Below are positions 8,790 through 19,139 of a DNA stretch of 64,000 nucleotides, in pieces. Under the pieces are notes generated by a model that had not been told where the DNA came from, did no database searches, and was given only the letters and a program-made list of their open reading frames with translations. The position numbers and the translations under genes were made by a program. Positions within the stretch are counted from its first letter, which is position 1. Every line of letters starts with the position of its first letter. This DNA comes from an uncultured Christensenellaceae bacterium. Lineage in GTDB: Bacteria > Bacillota > Clostridia > Christensenellales > UBA3700. The stretch lies in assembly GCA_944383895.1 (NCBI GenBank), contig CALWRH010000001.1, positions 185,199 to 249,198 on the forward strand, given 5' to 3'.

Positions 8790-10154
8790 CTATTCTCCGC
8801 ACGCCTCGATAGCGGCGATGGCGAGAGAAAGTTCGAAACGCTTTTTCATCATTGCGCAGCTGATATCGTAGGGCTTGTTCATGTCCCCTGCGAAATTCAG
8901 GTTGTTTGCCACACAGCCGCCGCTGCAATAGTATTTTGCGGGACAATTCGTGCAGTCGGGCTTGTTGGTCACGATATTTCCCGCAAAAATCTCGCTTACC
9001 GACTTGTCGTAGTCGGTACTGACGAGCACGTTGCCCATTTTATACGGCGCACGCTCGGCGAATTGGTGACACGGATAGATATCGCCTCTCGGCGTAACCG
9101 CGAGATATTCGCAGCCGCTGCCGCAACCCGTAAGTCTTTTTACGACGCATGGTCCGCCCTCGAGATCGTACATGAAGTGGAAGAAATTGAACCACTTGTC
9201 CTTGGTCTTTCTCCTCTCGATATACGCTGCCGCGAGCTTTTCGTATTCTTTGAATATCGCAGGCAGATGCTCTTTTTTTATCTTCAGCTCTTCGATATCG
9301 GTTACGACAGGCTCCATGGATATCTGATCGAAACCCGCATCGTTGAGGAACAGGATATCTTCGCAGAAATCGAGATTTTTTGCCGTGAAAGTGCCGCGGA
9401 CATAATATGACTTGTCGCCTCTTATTTTGCGGAACTCGAGCGCGTTGCTGAGTATAAGATCGAAAGCGTCGGCTCCGCTGGGGGTCTTTCTTACGGCATT
9501 GTGGATCTCTCTTCTTCCGTCAATGCTGAGCACGACGTTGTACATGTTGTCGTTGAGCCATTTCCTGTTTTCTTCGTTGAGAAGAACGCAGTTGGTAGTC
9601 ATAGTGAAAGAGAAAGTCTTGCCCGTGGATTTTTCAAGAGAACGCGCATATTCGACTACGGCTTTTACCGTCTTCATGTTCATCAGCGGTTCTCCGCCGA
9701 AAAAGTCTATCTCGAGGCTCTTTCTGTTGCCGCTGTTAGCGATAAGAAAATCCACCGCGCGCAGTCCTACATCTACGGGCATGTGCGCCTTGTCAGCCGT
9801 ATGGTATGTACCTTCGTCCGCAAAACAGTATCTGCAACGCAGATTGCAGTCGTGACAGATATGAAGGCACAGCGCCTTTATCTCTCCCGTCCTCTTTTTC
9901 TTCTGAGTAACGGTGCAGGGGCTGTCGAACACGCCCTGTTCTCTGAGCTCGTCGAGTTCTTTGTTTATCTCTGTCTTATCCTGCTCTGAAATTGCAGCAA
10001 AATCCTCCGCCTCGCTGCCCTCGAAAGGCAATGCGAGTCGGTCTTTTATACATAAAAAAGTGACATAATCCACATTGTGCAGACTGCCACTTTCGCTGTC
10101 GAAGGCAAAATAATGCGTTTTGCCTCCGTAGTTAAAGCCGAACGGATGAGTCAT
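8790..10154 (-). CDS. SCIFF radical SAM maturase
   Basis: This radical SAM/SPASM enzyme is expected to form thioether cross-links between cysteines and neighbouring residues of the SCIFF peptide. The 454-residue protein carries the radical SAM cluster motif CNLRCRYC (Cys103, Cys107, Cys110). It also has an N-terminal peptide-recognition-like region and a C-terminal SPASM region with cysteines in CGSGCEY, YPCHQF and CTNCPAKYYCSGGC, which would bind two auxiliary 4Fe-4S clusters. It starts 7 bases after the peptide stop codon with little ribosome binding site of its own, so translation is probably coupled to the peptide gene. Family membership (TIGR03974) is inferred from this pattern and the adjacent substrate. 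Confidence 0.95.
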   Translation of the reverse strand: MTHPFGFNYGGKTHYFAFDSESGSLHNVDYVTFLCIKDRLALPFEGSEAEDFAAISEQDKTEINKELDELREQGVFDSPCTVTQKKKRTGEIKALCLHICHDCNLRCRYCFADEGTYHTADKAHMPVDVGLRAVDFLIANSGNRKSLEIDFFGGEPLMNMKTVKAVVEYARSLEKSTGKTFSFTMTTNCVLLNEENRKWLNDNMYNVVLSIDGRREIHNAVRKTPSGADAFDLILSNALEFRKIRGDKSYYVRGTFTAKNLDFCEDILFLNDAGFDQISMEPVVTDIEELKIKKEHLPAIFKEYEKLAAAYIERRKTKDKWFNFFHFMYDLEGGPCVVKRLTGCGSGCEYLAVTPRGDIYPCHQFAERAPYKMGNVLVSTDYDKSVSEIFAGNIVTNKPDCTNCPAKYYCSGGCVANNLNFAGDMNKPYDISCAMMKKRFELSLAIAAIEACGE

Positions 10155-10161
10155 TTAATGC

Positions 10162-10335
10162 TCACAGCAAAGGCTTTTTGACGGTATTGACTTTTTCGTC
10201 TCTGTTCTTACAGCTCTGATTGCCTACCGTGCAGCTGGTCTTGCATGCGCTCTGGCAGCTGGACTGGCACTCTCCGCAACCGATGTTGCCGCTCTTCTTC
10301 ATGCCGTTTACGGCGATACTGTTGATATGTTTCAT
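10162..10335 (-). CDS. SCIFF family ranthipeptide precursor (six cysteines in forty-five residues)
   Basis: A 57-residue peptide beginning MKHINSIAVNG with six cysteines at positions 20, 23, 27, 31, 35 and 42, in the spacing CGEC, SSC, SAC, TSC, SC. This matches the SCIFF precursor, the near-universal Clostridia substrate of the adjacent radical SAM maturase. The start ATG at 10335 has a GGAGG ribosome binding site. After the last cysteine there is a 15-residue charged tail (KNRDEKVNTVKKPLL), so the peptide is somewhat longer than the family name suggests. The mature product is a thioether-bridged peptide whose biological role is not established. Confidence 0.95.
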   Translation of the reverse strand: MKHINSIAVNGMKKSGNIGCGECQSSCQSACKTSCTVGNQSCKNRDEKVNTVKKPLL

Positions 10336-10367
10336 AACAACCTCCGACTTGAGTTTATTGTATATAT

Positions 10368-10396
10368 ATTTTAATATACTCCGAAATATAAATCAA
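10368..10396 (-). promoter_or_regulatory. Promoter of the SCIFF operon
   Basis: TTGATT (10396-10391), a 17-base spacer and TAAAAT (10373-10368) on the minus strand. A perfect 7-bp inverted repeat ATCAAGT/ACTTGAT (10392-10398 and 10410-10416) overlaps the -35 box and may be an operator. Confidence 0.6.
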
Positions 10397-10503
10397 GTAT
10401 TATCCGCAAACTTGATCAACTTTTGTCGACTTTGCAACTTTCCTGACGGTACATCATATTACATCCCCGCCTGTCATATCCTTTTTGTAGTGGAGGTAAT
10501 TTT

Positions 10504-10896
10504 ATGGAAAAGGTAAAATTTTCAAAATACGACGTGCTGGATATCGTCAGAAGTTCTCTGTTCGCGATAATATTGTCGATACTTCTCGTAATGGCTTTCG
10601 CGATAATAGCCAAATTCGCCAACATAGCCGAAAACGTGATAGAGCCCGTAAATATCGCCATCAAGATCCTGTCCGTCGCGGTCGGCAGCCTTATAGGAGT
10701 GCGACACAACAGTAAAGGTCTTGTAAAAGGGCTTATAATCGGCGTGCTTTATGCGGCAATGACGTATCTCGTATTCGCAAGCGTAAGCGGAGATTTCAGC
10801 AAAAACCCGATGACGGTTTACGACATCATCGCATGCGTAGCGGCAGGCGTGCTTGCAGGTATTCTCGCAGTCAACGTAAAACGCGTCAAGGGCTGA
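10504..10896 (+). CDS. TIGR04086 family membrane protein
   Basis: A 130-residue hydrophobic protein with four predicted membrane segments (about residues 15-35, 50-70, 78-95 and 105-122) and short charged ends. The start has a clear GGAGG ribosome binding site. It lies between the SCIFF locus and yajC, on the opposite strand to both. A small four-helix membrane protein in this position is a recurring clostridial arrangement (TIGR04086). No function is known, and none can be read from the sequence. Confidence 0.75.
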   Translation: MEKVKFSKYDVLDIVRSSLFAIILSILLVMAFAIIAKFANIAENVIEPVNIAIKILSVAVGSLIGVRHNSKGLVKGLIIGVLYAAMTYLVFASVSGDFSKNPMTVYDIIACVAAGVLAGILAVNVKRVKG

Positions 10897-10912
10897 AAGC
10901 GATTTCGGCAAT

Positions 10913-10942
10913 AAAAAAGCGGAGAAAAATCTCCGCTTTTTT
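10913..10942. terminator. Bidirectional terminator between the TIGR04086 gene and yajC
   Basis: A 13-bp perfect hairpin with six A/T pairs at its base (AAAAAAGCGGAGA, loop of four, TCTCCGCTTTTTT) stands between the convergent ends of the TIGR04086 gene and yajC. It has T-tracts for both directions. Confidence 0.9.
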
Positions 10943-10959
10943 ATTTATCGTATTTCTTA

Positions 10960-11535
10960 TCAGAACTTGAGGTCCTTGTTGTCGCCGTCGATACCGGTGG
11001 TATCGGAGCTTTCGCTCTGCTCAACGGTAGCGGAAACTTCGTCCTGAGCCTCTGCAGTTTCTTCTTTAGCCTTAGCGCCCTTTTTCTTGCTCTTTGCAGC
11101 TTTCTTCTCTGCCGCCTGTGCGTCTTCGACTACGTCGTCTGCAGCTACGGGAGCGTTGGATGCGGGAGCAGCTTCTGCGGTAGCGTTTGCATCGGTAGCA
11201 GCGCCGTCGACAGAACCTTCGGTAACGGGGTTCATAACGGTGTAAACCGCGCCTTTGTCAATGGTAACGAGCGCGCTGCCGTCGCCGTTTGCGCTGATGT
11301 CGATAACAAACGTATTCTGTGCGTTGTCTATCATTTTGATCGTGCCGATAAATCCGCCGATCGTCTTGATCTTGGTGCCGACTTTTATACCTGCCATCAT
11401 TTCCTGAGCTTTCTTCTGTCTTTTCTTCTGCGGTATGATGGACAAAAGCATCGTACCTACGAGCATAACGGCAAGAACTACGAGGATGATCCAGGAACTG
11501 TTGCCGGGTTCAGCCGCCAAAAACATATTGATCAT
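10960..11535 (-). CDS. yajC: Preprotein translocase subunit YajC with long charged tail
   Basis: YajC is a small single-pass membrane protein associated with SecDF and YidC. The N-terminal 90 residues are typical: one membrane segment (about residues 13-35, followed by PQKKRQKKAQEMM) and the conserved GTKIKTIGGFIGTI stretch. The total of 191 residues is long for the family (about 85-115), because of an alanine- and glutamate-rich tail with a lysine cluster (KSKKKGAKAK). That low-complexity tail is probably disordered and of unknown function. ATG at 11535 follows AAAGGAGAATAATA. Confidence 0.9.
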   Translation of the reverse strand: MINMFLAAEPGNSSWIILVVLAVMLVGTMLLSIIPQKKRQKKAQEMMAGIKVGTKIKTIGGFIGTIKMIDNAQNTFVIDISANGDGSALVTIDKGAVYTVMNPVTEGSVDGAATDANATAEAAPASNAPVAADDVVEDAQAAEKKAAKSKKKGAKAKEETAEAQDEVSATVEQSESSDTTGIDGDNKDLKF

Positions 11536-11589
11536 TATTATTCTCCTTTCAGATTTTGCGTAACAAAATCTTGGTTTCGTGTATATCTA

Positions 11590-11618
11590 ATAATATAGAA
11601 ATTATTTACAAATAGCAA
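11590..11618 (-). promoter_or_regulatory. Promoter of yajC
   Basis: TTGCTA (11618-11613), 17-base spacer, TATTAT (11595-11590) on the minus strand, about 55 bases upstream of the yajC ATG. Confidence 0.65.
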
Positions 11619-11691
11619 GTTATTTTTACTGTGTTATTGTAAATTTTTGCTTAAAAACGCGTCGTTTGGTGTCGAAAACGATGTTTTTTGC

Positions 11692-12894
<1,203 letters not shown>

Positions 12895-12932
12895 TCATCT
12901 CAGGATATCATATCCGCGACTTGCTGCCTCTT

Positions 12933-13976
12933 TTACAGTATCAGCGTTGCGTCGCCGAAAGAGAAAAATCTGTATCCCTCTTCGACTGCTATCCTGTACA
13001 TTTCGAGCGCGTTTTCTCTGCCCATGAACGCGCTGACAAGCATAAGCAACGTAGACTGCGGCAAATGGAAATTGGTGATAAGCGCGTCTACCGCCTTGAA
13101 CTTGTATCCGGGGTAAATAAAGATGTCGGTATCTCCAGAGCAAGCCTCTACCGTGCCGTCCTCTTTTGCAACGCTTTCGAGCACTCTGACAGAGGTCGTG
13201 CCTACGCATATAACGCGTCTTCCTTCGCGCTTTGCCGCCGTTATTATCGCCGCGTTTTCCTCGTCGACGCGGTAATATTCGCTGTGCATCTTATGGTCGA
13301 GCACGTTTTCTTCCTTTACGGGTCTGAAAGTGCCTAAACCGACGTGCAGCAGCACCGTCGCTACCTGTACGCCCATGCCCTTTATCTTTTCGAGCAGCTC
13401 GGGCGTAAAGTGAAGTCCCGCCGTGGGCGCGGCAGCCGAACCGTTGGTCTTGCAGTATACTGTCTGATATCTGTTCTTGTCCTCGAGCTTTTTCGTTATA
13501 TAAGGAGGCAGAGGCATGTTGCCTATCTCGTCGAGTATATCCTCGAAAACCCCGTCGAACGTGAATTTTATATCCCTTATGCCCTCTTCTTTATAAGCGA
13601 CTACCTCTCCTTGCAGTCTGTCGGAGAACATGAGTTTTGTGCCCACTCTAAGCTTTTTGGCTGGACGCGTTATGCACTCCCATACCGTGTAGTCGAGTCT
13701 TTTGAGCAAGAGCACTTCGCACTCTCCGTCGCCGAGAGAACCGTCCGCAAGCACGCGCTTTGCGAATATTCTCGCGGGTATGACTTTTGTGTTGTTCACG
13801 ACGAGCACGTCTCCCGCCCTGAGATAATCCGTTATTTCTCTGAATATCCTGTGCTCGATACTTCCGTCCGCTCTGTTGTAAACGAGAAGTCGCGAAGAAT
13901 CGCGCGGCTCTGCGGGAGTCTGCGCGATCTGTTCTTTTGGAAGATAATAATCGAAATCAGTTGTCTTCATCGTCAT
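12933..13976 (-). CDS. queA: S-adenosylmethionine:tRNA ribosyltransferase-isomerase
   Basis: QueA transfers and isomerises the ribosyl part of SAM onto preQ1-tRNA to form epoxyqueuosine. The 347-residue protein starts with [23 protein letters not shown], the family N-terminus, and contains [10 protein letters not shown] and the C-terminal [15 protein letters not shown] motif. Its ATG comes 2 bases after the ruvB stop codon, so it belongs to the ruvAB transcription unit. A second ATG two codons later is an alternative start. Confidence 0.97.
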   Translation of the reverse strand: MTMKTTDFDYYLPKEQIAQTPAEPRDSSRLLVYNRADGSIEHRIFREITDYLRAGDVLVVNNTKVIPARIFAKRVLADGSLGDGECEVLLLKRLDYTVWECITRPAKKLRVGTKLMFSDRLQGEVVAYKEEGIRDIKFTFDGVFEDILDEIGNMPLPPYITKKLEDKNRYQTVYCKTNGSAAAPTAGLHFTPELLEKIKGMGVQVATVLLHVGLGTFRPVKEENVLDHKMHSEYYRVDEENAAIITAAKREGRRVICVGTTSVRVLESVAKEDGTVEACSGDTDIFIYPGYKFKAVDALITNFHLPQSTLLMLVSAFMGRENALEMYRIAVEEGYRFFSFGDATLIL

Positions 13977-13978
13977 AG

Positions 13979-15049
13979 TCAGTCTTTATCCTCTCCCGTT
14001 TCGAGTACGTCGAGTATGCTCATCTGTCTTACCGCGCTCTGCGGCACTTTCATGCCGAGATGTTCGTATGCGTCGGGCAGAACTATCCTGCCTCTCGGAG
14101 TGCGTGCAACGAAGGTTATCTGCATAAGATAAGGCTCGTAAACGTCTTCGATCGTGCCGCTGTCCTCTCCTACCGCAGCGCTGAGCGTATCGAGTCCCAC
14201 GGGACCGCCGCCGAATTTTTCTATCATCGTGGTGAGAAGTCTGCGGTCTACCGAGTCGAGTCCGAGCTTGTCTATTTCCATTTTGCCGAGTGCGTGATCT
14301 GCGACTTCGTATGTTATGACGCCCTCTCCTTTGACTTCTGCAAAATCGCGCACTCTCTTGAGTATGCGGTTGGCAATACGCGGAGTGCCGCGGCTTCTTC
14401 TCGCGATCTCTACCGCGCCGTCTTCTGTAATATCTATGCCGAGTATGGTCGCAGAACGTCTGACTATCTGCGCAAGCTGCTCGGGCGTGTACATCTCAAG
14501 CCTGCAATTTACGCCGAAACGGTCGCGCAAAGGTCCCGTCAGCATACCTGCCTTGGTAGTCGCGCCGATAAGCGTGAACTTGGGCAGAGAGAGTCTTATG
14601 CTCTTTGCCGTAGGTCCTTTGCCTACGATAAAATCGAGAGCAAAGTCTTCCATTGCGGGATAAAGCACTTCTTCTACGTTGCGGTTAAGACGGTGTATCT
14701 CGTCGATAAACAACACGTCGCCCTCTCCGAGATTGGTGAGTATCGCCGCGAGATCGGCAGCTTTTTCTATCGCCGGTCCGCTCGTGATCCTTATCTGACT
14801 GCCCATTTCATTGGCTATTATGTGCGCGAGCGTAGTCTTGCCGAGTCCTGGAGGACCGTATAAAAGGACGTGGTCGAGAGCCTCTCCTCTCGCCGCTGCC
14901 GCTTTTATATAGATCTCGAGATTTTCTTTGACCTTGTCCTGTCCGACGTAGTCTTTCATCGTCTTGGGACGCAGGTTGTTTTCGTTGTCCGAATCCGACG
15001 CTATCGGCATCGAGGACATAAATCTCTCTTCGTCTTCTTCAAAATTCAT
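13979..15049 (-). CDS. ruvB: Holliday junction branch migration ATPase RuvB
   Basis: RuvB is the AAA+ motor of the RuvABC complex. The 356-residue protein has Walker A ([11 protein letters not shown]), Walker B (LFIDEIHR), the sensor motif ATTKAG and the arginine-finger region (GPLRDRFG), followed by a winged-helix domain. It begins with a typical acidic N-terminal extension. Its ATG overlaps the ruvA stop (ATGA at 15049-15046). ruvC is not here but lies elsewhere in this window (57898-58389). Confidence 0.98.
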   Translation of the reverse strand: MNFEEDEERFMSSMPIASDSDNENNLRPKTMKDYVGQDKVKENLEIYIKAAAARGEALDHVLLYGPPGLGKTTLAHIIANEMGSQIRITSGPAIEKAADLAAILTNLGEGDVLFIDEIHRLNRNVEEVLYPAMEDFALDFIVGKGPTAKSIRLSLPKFTLIGATTKAGMLTGPLRDRFGVNCRLEMYTPEQLAQIVRRSATILGIDITEDGAVEIARRSRGTPRIANRILKRVRDFAEVKGEGVITYEVADHALGKMEIDKLGLDSVDRRLLTTMIEKFGGGPVGLDTLSAAVGEDSGTIEDVYEPYLMQITFVARTPRGRIVLPDAYEHLGMKVPQSAVRQMSILDVLETGEDKD

Positions 15050-15651
15050 CTGTCAAAACTCCTCAAAGCTAAAGTGATTATCTGCTCCAGCTTGTCCGTC
15101 TTCTTCATAGCCGCGCTTACTGCGGTAAATGCATCAGTCTTGGATATACCGAGAGATACAAGAGCCGATATCGCGTCCGACGCGACGCCGCTCTGCTGCG
15201 GCTCCGACTGCGTAAACAGGTCGGATACGCTGCCGTTTGCAGCGACTGCCTCGTTCATCTGCTCTCTGAGTTCGAGAACTATGCGTTCAGCGGTCTTCTT
15301 GCCTATACCCTTGACTTTGGATATAGTCGCCGTATCACCGCTTACGATAGCGACCGCAAGAGTGCTCACGTCCGCAGACGAGAGTATCTGAAGCGCCATT
15401 TTGCCGCCGACGCCGCTGACCGACGTCAGTTTCTGAAACATATTCTTTTCTTCTTTGCTGTAAAAGCCGAACAGTCTTACGTCGTCCTGCGTAATGCTGA
15501 GCACTGTATAAACCGTGCACTCGAGACCGATTTTGCCGAGTCTTTGCAAAGCGTTGTTGGACACGAGAAGATCGTAGCCCACGCCTCCCGCGGACACTAC
15601 GAGCCTGCCTTCTTCGTAATGAACGACTTTTCCCGTAATACAATAAAACAT
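15046..15651 (-). CDS. ruvA: Holliday junction branch migration protein RuvA
   Basis: RuvA binds Holliday junctions and loads RuvB. The 201-residue product begins [11 protein letters not shown], matching the family N-terminus. It has the OB-fold region, two helix-hairpin-helix motifs ([15 protein letters not shown] and [14 protein letters not shown]) and the C-terminal UBA-like domain III. Upstream in-frame codons to 15687 begin with TTG inside the promoter and are rejected. There is no Shine-Dalgarno sequence before the ATG. The predicted transcription start falls at or next to the A of the ATG, so the mRNA is probably leaderless. Confidence 0.95.
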   Translation of the reverse strand: MFYCITGKVVHYEEGRLVVSAGGVGYDLLVSNNALQRLGKIGLECTVYTVLSITQDDVRLFGFYSKEEKNMFQKLTSVSGVGGKMALQILSSADVSTLAVAIVSGDTATISKVKGIGKKTAERIVLELREQMNEAVAANGSVSDLFTQSEPQQSGVASDAISALVSLGISKTDAFTAVSAAMKKTDKLEQIITLALRSFDR

Positions 15652-15658
15652 ATATAAT

Positions 15659-15687
15659 ATTATAAAGTATATGCTGATTTTTGACAA
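15659..15687 (-). promoter_or_regulatory. Promoter of ruvA-ruvB-queA-tgt, placed for a leaderless transcript
   Basis: On the minus strand TTGTCA (15687-15682) is followed by a 17-base spacer and a perfect TATAAT (15664-15659). Exactly seven bases separate the -10 box from the ruvA ATG (15651), so initiation is expected at the start codon itself. The intervening bases contain no ribosome binding site. Confidence 0.8.
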
Positions 15688-15704
15688 CCGTTTGGTAATA
15701 AAAG

Positions 15705-15731
15705 AAAGCGCGGGATTTGTCCCGCGCTTTT
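15705..15731. terminator. Terminator after polA-coaE
   Basis: An 11-bp hairpin, AAAGCGCGGGA with loop TTTG and TCCCGCGCTTT, lies 25 bases past the coaE stop, just upstream of the ruvA promoter. Confidence 0.85.
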
Positions 15732-15755
15732 AACTTTGTTTCCTATCCTTATGTA

Positions 15756-16322
15756 TCAGTTGAGCTCTCTGAGCTTTTTGAGAACGGTTTCCTGCAGTTC
15801 CCTGAGATTGCCGTCGTTGGCAATCACGGTATATCCCGTCTTCATGCGCTGACTGTCGTCGGGCTGCAGAGCCATTATCCTCTCCACTCTCGATACGTCG
15901 CAGTTATCGCGCACCACGACTCTGCTGACGCGCGTCTGTTTATCTCCGACCACAAGCCATACCTTGTCGAAATAATCTTTGAGCAGACCGCCTTCGAACA
16001 CCTGAACTTCTATAAACACTCTTTCCTTCCCCGCCGTGAGTCTGTCGAGCTCTTTTTTGACGTAAGGATGAGCGATAGCGTTGAGCTCCTGCACCTTTTC
16101 GGCATCACCGAGTACAGCCGCTGCGACTTTTCTGTTGTCTATTTCGCCGTCGGTAAGCACGTCGCCGAATTTTGCGGTCAGCTCGTTTTTGTAATCCTTT
16201 CTTTTTTTTACGACGCGGTATACCGCGTCGCAATCCACGACCTCTTCTCCGAGATTTCTGAGCATGGAGAGCACCGTGCTTTTGCCGCTGCCCATGCCTC
16301 CTATAACGGCGATCTTCATCAT
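15756..16322 (-). CDS. coaE: Dephospho-CoA kinase
   Basis: CoaE phosphorylates dephospho-CoA in the last step of coenzyme A synthesis. The 188-residue protein has the P-loop GGMGSGKST near residue 9, the DCD motif for substrate binding (VVDCDAVYR), and the conserved EVQVFEGGL region. The ATG at 16322 overlaps the stop of polA. polA-coaE adjacency is common in Firmicutes (as in Bacillus, polA-mutM-coaE). Confidence 0.95.
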   Translation of the reverse strand: MMKIAVIGGMGSGKSTVLSMLRNLGEEVVDCDAVYRVVKKRKDYKNELTAKFGDVLTDGEIDNRKVAAAVLGDAEKVQELNAIAHPYVKKELDRLTAGKERVFIEVQVFEGGLLKDYFDKVWLVVGDKQTRVSRVVVRDNCDVSRVERIMALQPDDSQRMKTGYTVIANDGNLRELQETVLKKLRELN

Positions 16323-18859
16323 TTAGCCTCCAGCCAATTATCTCCGCTGCCAACGTCCGCGATAAGCGGCACGCTGAGCTCTGTAACGTTCTGCATGCAG
16401 TTTTTCAGCAGTCCGCTTACTCTTTCCTTTTCGTCAAACGGACAGTCGATTATCAGCTCGTCGTGCACCTGCATGATGAGCTTTGCCTTATATCCGCCTT
16501 TTTCAAGTTCCTCTTCAATCTTTAGCATAGCAGTTTTTATAATGTCGCTCGCAGTACCCTGCAAAGGCATATTCATGGCGACTCTTTCTCCGAACGCACG
16601 CGTCGCGTATACCGACGATTGCAACTCGGGGATAAATCTCTTCCTGCCGTAAAGCGTTCTGACATATCCGTTGGACTTTGCAAAAGCCACGCAGTCGTCC
16701 ATGAACTGTCTGACCTTGGGATAGGTAGCGAAATAATTCTGCATATACTTTCTCGCCTGCGGAACGCTTATGCCGAGATCTTCGCTCAGTCCGAAATCGC
16801 TTATGCCGTATATTATGCCGAAATTCACCGCTTTAGCACTTCTTCTCATATCCTGCGTCACTTCTTCGAAAGGCACGCCGAAAAGCCTTGCCGCAGTCGC
16901 TCTGTGGAAATCCGCTCCCTCGTTGAACGCCTCTATCATAGCTTCGTCGCCGCTCATGTGCGCCATGAGCCTGAGCTCTATCTGAGAATAATCGCCGCAG
17001 ACGAGAGTATTGCCCTCTGCGGGCACGAACATCTTGCGTATCCTCTTGCCGCTCTCTTTGCGTATCGGGATATTCTGCAGATTGGGTTCTGTCGACGAAA
17101 GTCTGCCCGTTGCGGTGACAGCCTGTTTGAATACGGTGTGTATCCTGCCGTTTTTGTCTATCAGCGGGAGCATGCCGTCGAGATATGTGGATTTGAGCTT
17201 GACCAGCTCTCTGTATTGCAGTATCGCGCCTATTATCGGATGCTCGTTCTTCAGCGATTCGAGCACTTCGACGTTGGTCGAATAGCCTGTCTTGGTCTTT
17301 TTGCCGTGTCTGAGCCCGAGTTTTTCAAACAGTATCCTTGCAAGCTGCTGAGTCGAATTTATGTTGAACGCCTCTCCCGCAAGTTCTGTTATCTCTGCTG
17401 AAAGTTTTTCTGTTTCCTCAGTCAGTTCGCTGTTGAGTTCGTCGAGATAAGCTCTGTTAACCTTAAAGCCCTCTTTTTCCATAGAATAAAGGACGTGAAC
17501 GAGCGGCAGTTCGAGCTCTTTATACAGCTTTTCCTGCTCTTTTTCTCTCATCTCTTCATCGAGAAGGTCGTCGAGAGCGATAAGCGCGGCGGCACCGTTG
17601 TCAGGATCCTGCCCGTATGCCGCAGCAAGCGCGGAAAGCGTCTTGAAAGTGCGGTTGCTGTCGCAGAGATACGCCTTTAACATCACGTCATCGTAAACGC
17701 CTTTTATCTCTATTCCGTAAGGCTCGAAAAGGTGCATATACGTCTTTACGTCAAAACAAAGTTTGCGTACGTCTTCGTCTTCGGTAAGCGGTTTTATCGC
17801 GCGCAGAAAAGCGTTGTAATCCACGCCCTCTCCGAGCAGATTTTCGGATACTGATATTTCGTAAGAGCTCTTTGCTCCTCCTATGAAAATGCGCTGCGAA
17901 ATGTCAAATGCGAATATGCCCGACTTCTTTATTTCGTCGAGCGCGGCGGACAAAGCGGTTTCGTCTTCTACCTTCACCGCCTCCTGTGCTTTTGCCGTCT
18001 GCACGGCTCCGTCTTTATAAGTCAGCCTGTCGGCTATCTTGGAAAATTCGAATTCGAGCAGGATATCCTTCACTTCGCGCTCGTAGACGTATTCGAAAGA
18101 CACGTCTTCGGGCACTGTCTGTATCGGACAGTCGCGGTCTATCGTCGCGAGTTTGTACGAAAGATATGCGCTCTCTTTGCCTTCGGTCAGCTTTTTGTTG
18201 AGTGCGCCTTTTGTTTCGTCGATATGCGCGTAGACGCTGTCGAGCGTACCGTACTGCGCAAGCAGTTTGGTTGCCGTGCCCTCGCCTATCCCCGCAACGC
18301 CGGGTATATTGTCCGAGCTGTCGCCCATGAGCGACTTGAGATCTATTATCTGCGACGGCGCAAAACCGTCTTCTTTCAGCCTCGCCTCGTCATATTCGAC
18401 TATCTCCGAAATGCCTTTTTTAGTCATCAGAACGGTTGTTTTATCGTCTATCAGCTGAAGACTGTCCCTGTCGCCCGTAACGATATACGTCCTGCACTTG
18501 CTGCGCTTTGAAAGCGTGCCGAGTATGTCGTCTGCCTCGTATCCGTCAAGCTCGGCTATCTGCACTTTCATGGCTCTCAATAAGCGTTTGAGAGGCTCGA
18601 GCTGACTTGCGAGTTCTTCGGGCATAGACTTTCTCGTCGCTTTGTATCCCTCATACATCTTTTTGCGGAAAGTGGGCGCTTTGCGGTCGAAAGCCGCTAC
18701 GACGTAATCGGGTTTATACTTGTCGACGAGTTTGAGAAACATATTGACAAAGCCGAAGATCGCTCCCGTCTGCTGCCCTTGTCTGTTGGTCAGCGGAGGG
18801 AGCGCGTAAAACGCCCTGTTGATAAGAGAGTTGGAATCGAGTAAAACGAGTGTCTGCAT
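16319..18859 (-). CDS. polA: DNA polymerase I
   Basis: An 846-residue DNA polymerase I with an N-terminal 5'-3' flap exonuclease (DSNSLINRAFYAL, GYEADDILG, GDRDSLQL, SSDNIPGVAGIG), a central 3'-5' exonuclease-like region and a C-terminal polymerase domain. Polymerase motifs A (DYSQIELRLMAHMS), B (RRSAKAVNFGIIYG) and C (QVHDELI) are all present. The central domain lacks an obvious Asp-x-Glu pair (it reads FAFDIS), so proofreading is probably absent, as in many Gram-positive Pol I. ATG at 18859 is preferred because GAAGG is well spaced from it; an ATG three codons upstream (18868) is too close to that site. Confidence 0.95.
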   Translation of the reverse strand: MQTLVLLDSNSLINRAFYALPPLTNRQGQQTGAIFGFVNMFLKLVDKYKPDYVVAAFDRKAPTFRKKMYEGYKATRKSMPEELASQLEPLKRLLRAMKVQIAELDGYEADDILGTLSKRSKCRTYIVTGDRDSLQLIDDKTTVLMTKKGISEIVEYDEARLKEDGFAPSQIIDLKSLMGDSSDNIPGVAGIGEGTATKLLAQYGTLDSVYAHIDETKGALNKKLTEGKESAYLSYKLATIDRDCPIQTVPEDVSFEYVYEREVKDILLEFEFSKIADRLTYKDGAVQTAKAQEAVKVEDETALSAALDEIKKSGIFAFDISQRIFIGGAKSSYEISVSENLLGEGVDYNAFLRAIKPLTEDEDVRKLCFDVKTYMHLFEPYGIEIKGVYDDVMLKAYLCDSNRTFKTLSALAAAYGQDPDNGAAALIALDDLLDEEMREKEQEKLYKELELPLVHVLYSMEKEGFKVNRAYLDELNSELTEETEKLSAEITELAGEAFNINSTQQLARILFEKLGLRHGKKTKTGYSTNVEVLESLKNEHPIIGAILQYRELVKLKSTYLDGMLPLIDKNGRIHTVFKQAVTATGRLSSTEPNLQNIPIRKESGKRIRKMFVPAEGNTLVCGDYSQIELRLMAHMSGDEAMIEAFNEGADFHRATAARLFGVPFEEVTQDMRRSAKAVNFGIIYGISDFGLSEDLGISVPQARKYMQNYFATYPKVRQFMDDCVAFAKSNGYVRTLYGRKRFIPELQSSVYATRAFGERVAMNMPLQGTASDIIKTAMLKIEEELEKGGYKAKLIMQVHDELIIDCPFDEKERVSGLLKNCMQNVTELSVPLIADVGSGDNWLEAK

Positions 18860-19019
18860 AACGATCATACCTTCAAAATAGTCGGACGTGCGCGTATATT
18901 ATTGACGTTTTCTTTTTATGTATTCCCGTCGCGTATAATACTCAGACAAGATGTGAAAACTCATATCCGACGCATGTCAGTATTATACAATAAAATTGCT
19001 CTTTTGTCTATATTTTTGT

Positions 19020-19048
19020 TTGACTTTGACGTCGGTTTTTGTTATATA
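19020..19048 (+). promoter_or_regulatory. Promoter of the Na/phosphate symporter gene
   Basis: TTGACT (19020-19025), 17-base spacer, TATATA (19043-19048). The roughly 85-base leader contains two small hairpins: GCGGAAA/TTTCCGC, then CCGC/GCGG. Confidence 0.5.
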
Positions 19049-19139
19049 TGGTAATGGCGACAAGTGCGGAAATACCTTTCCGCGACCCCGCTTTGCAGCG
19101 GCTTTATATAAGCGTGCGGGCTTATCCGTACACAGGATA

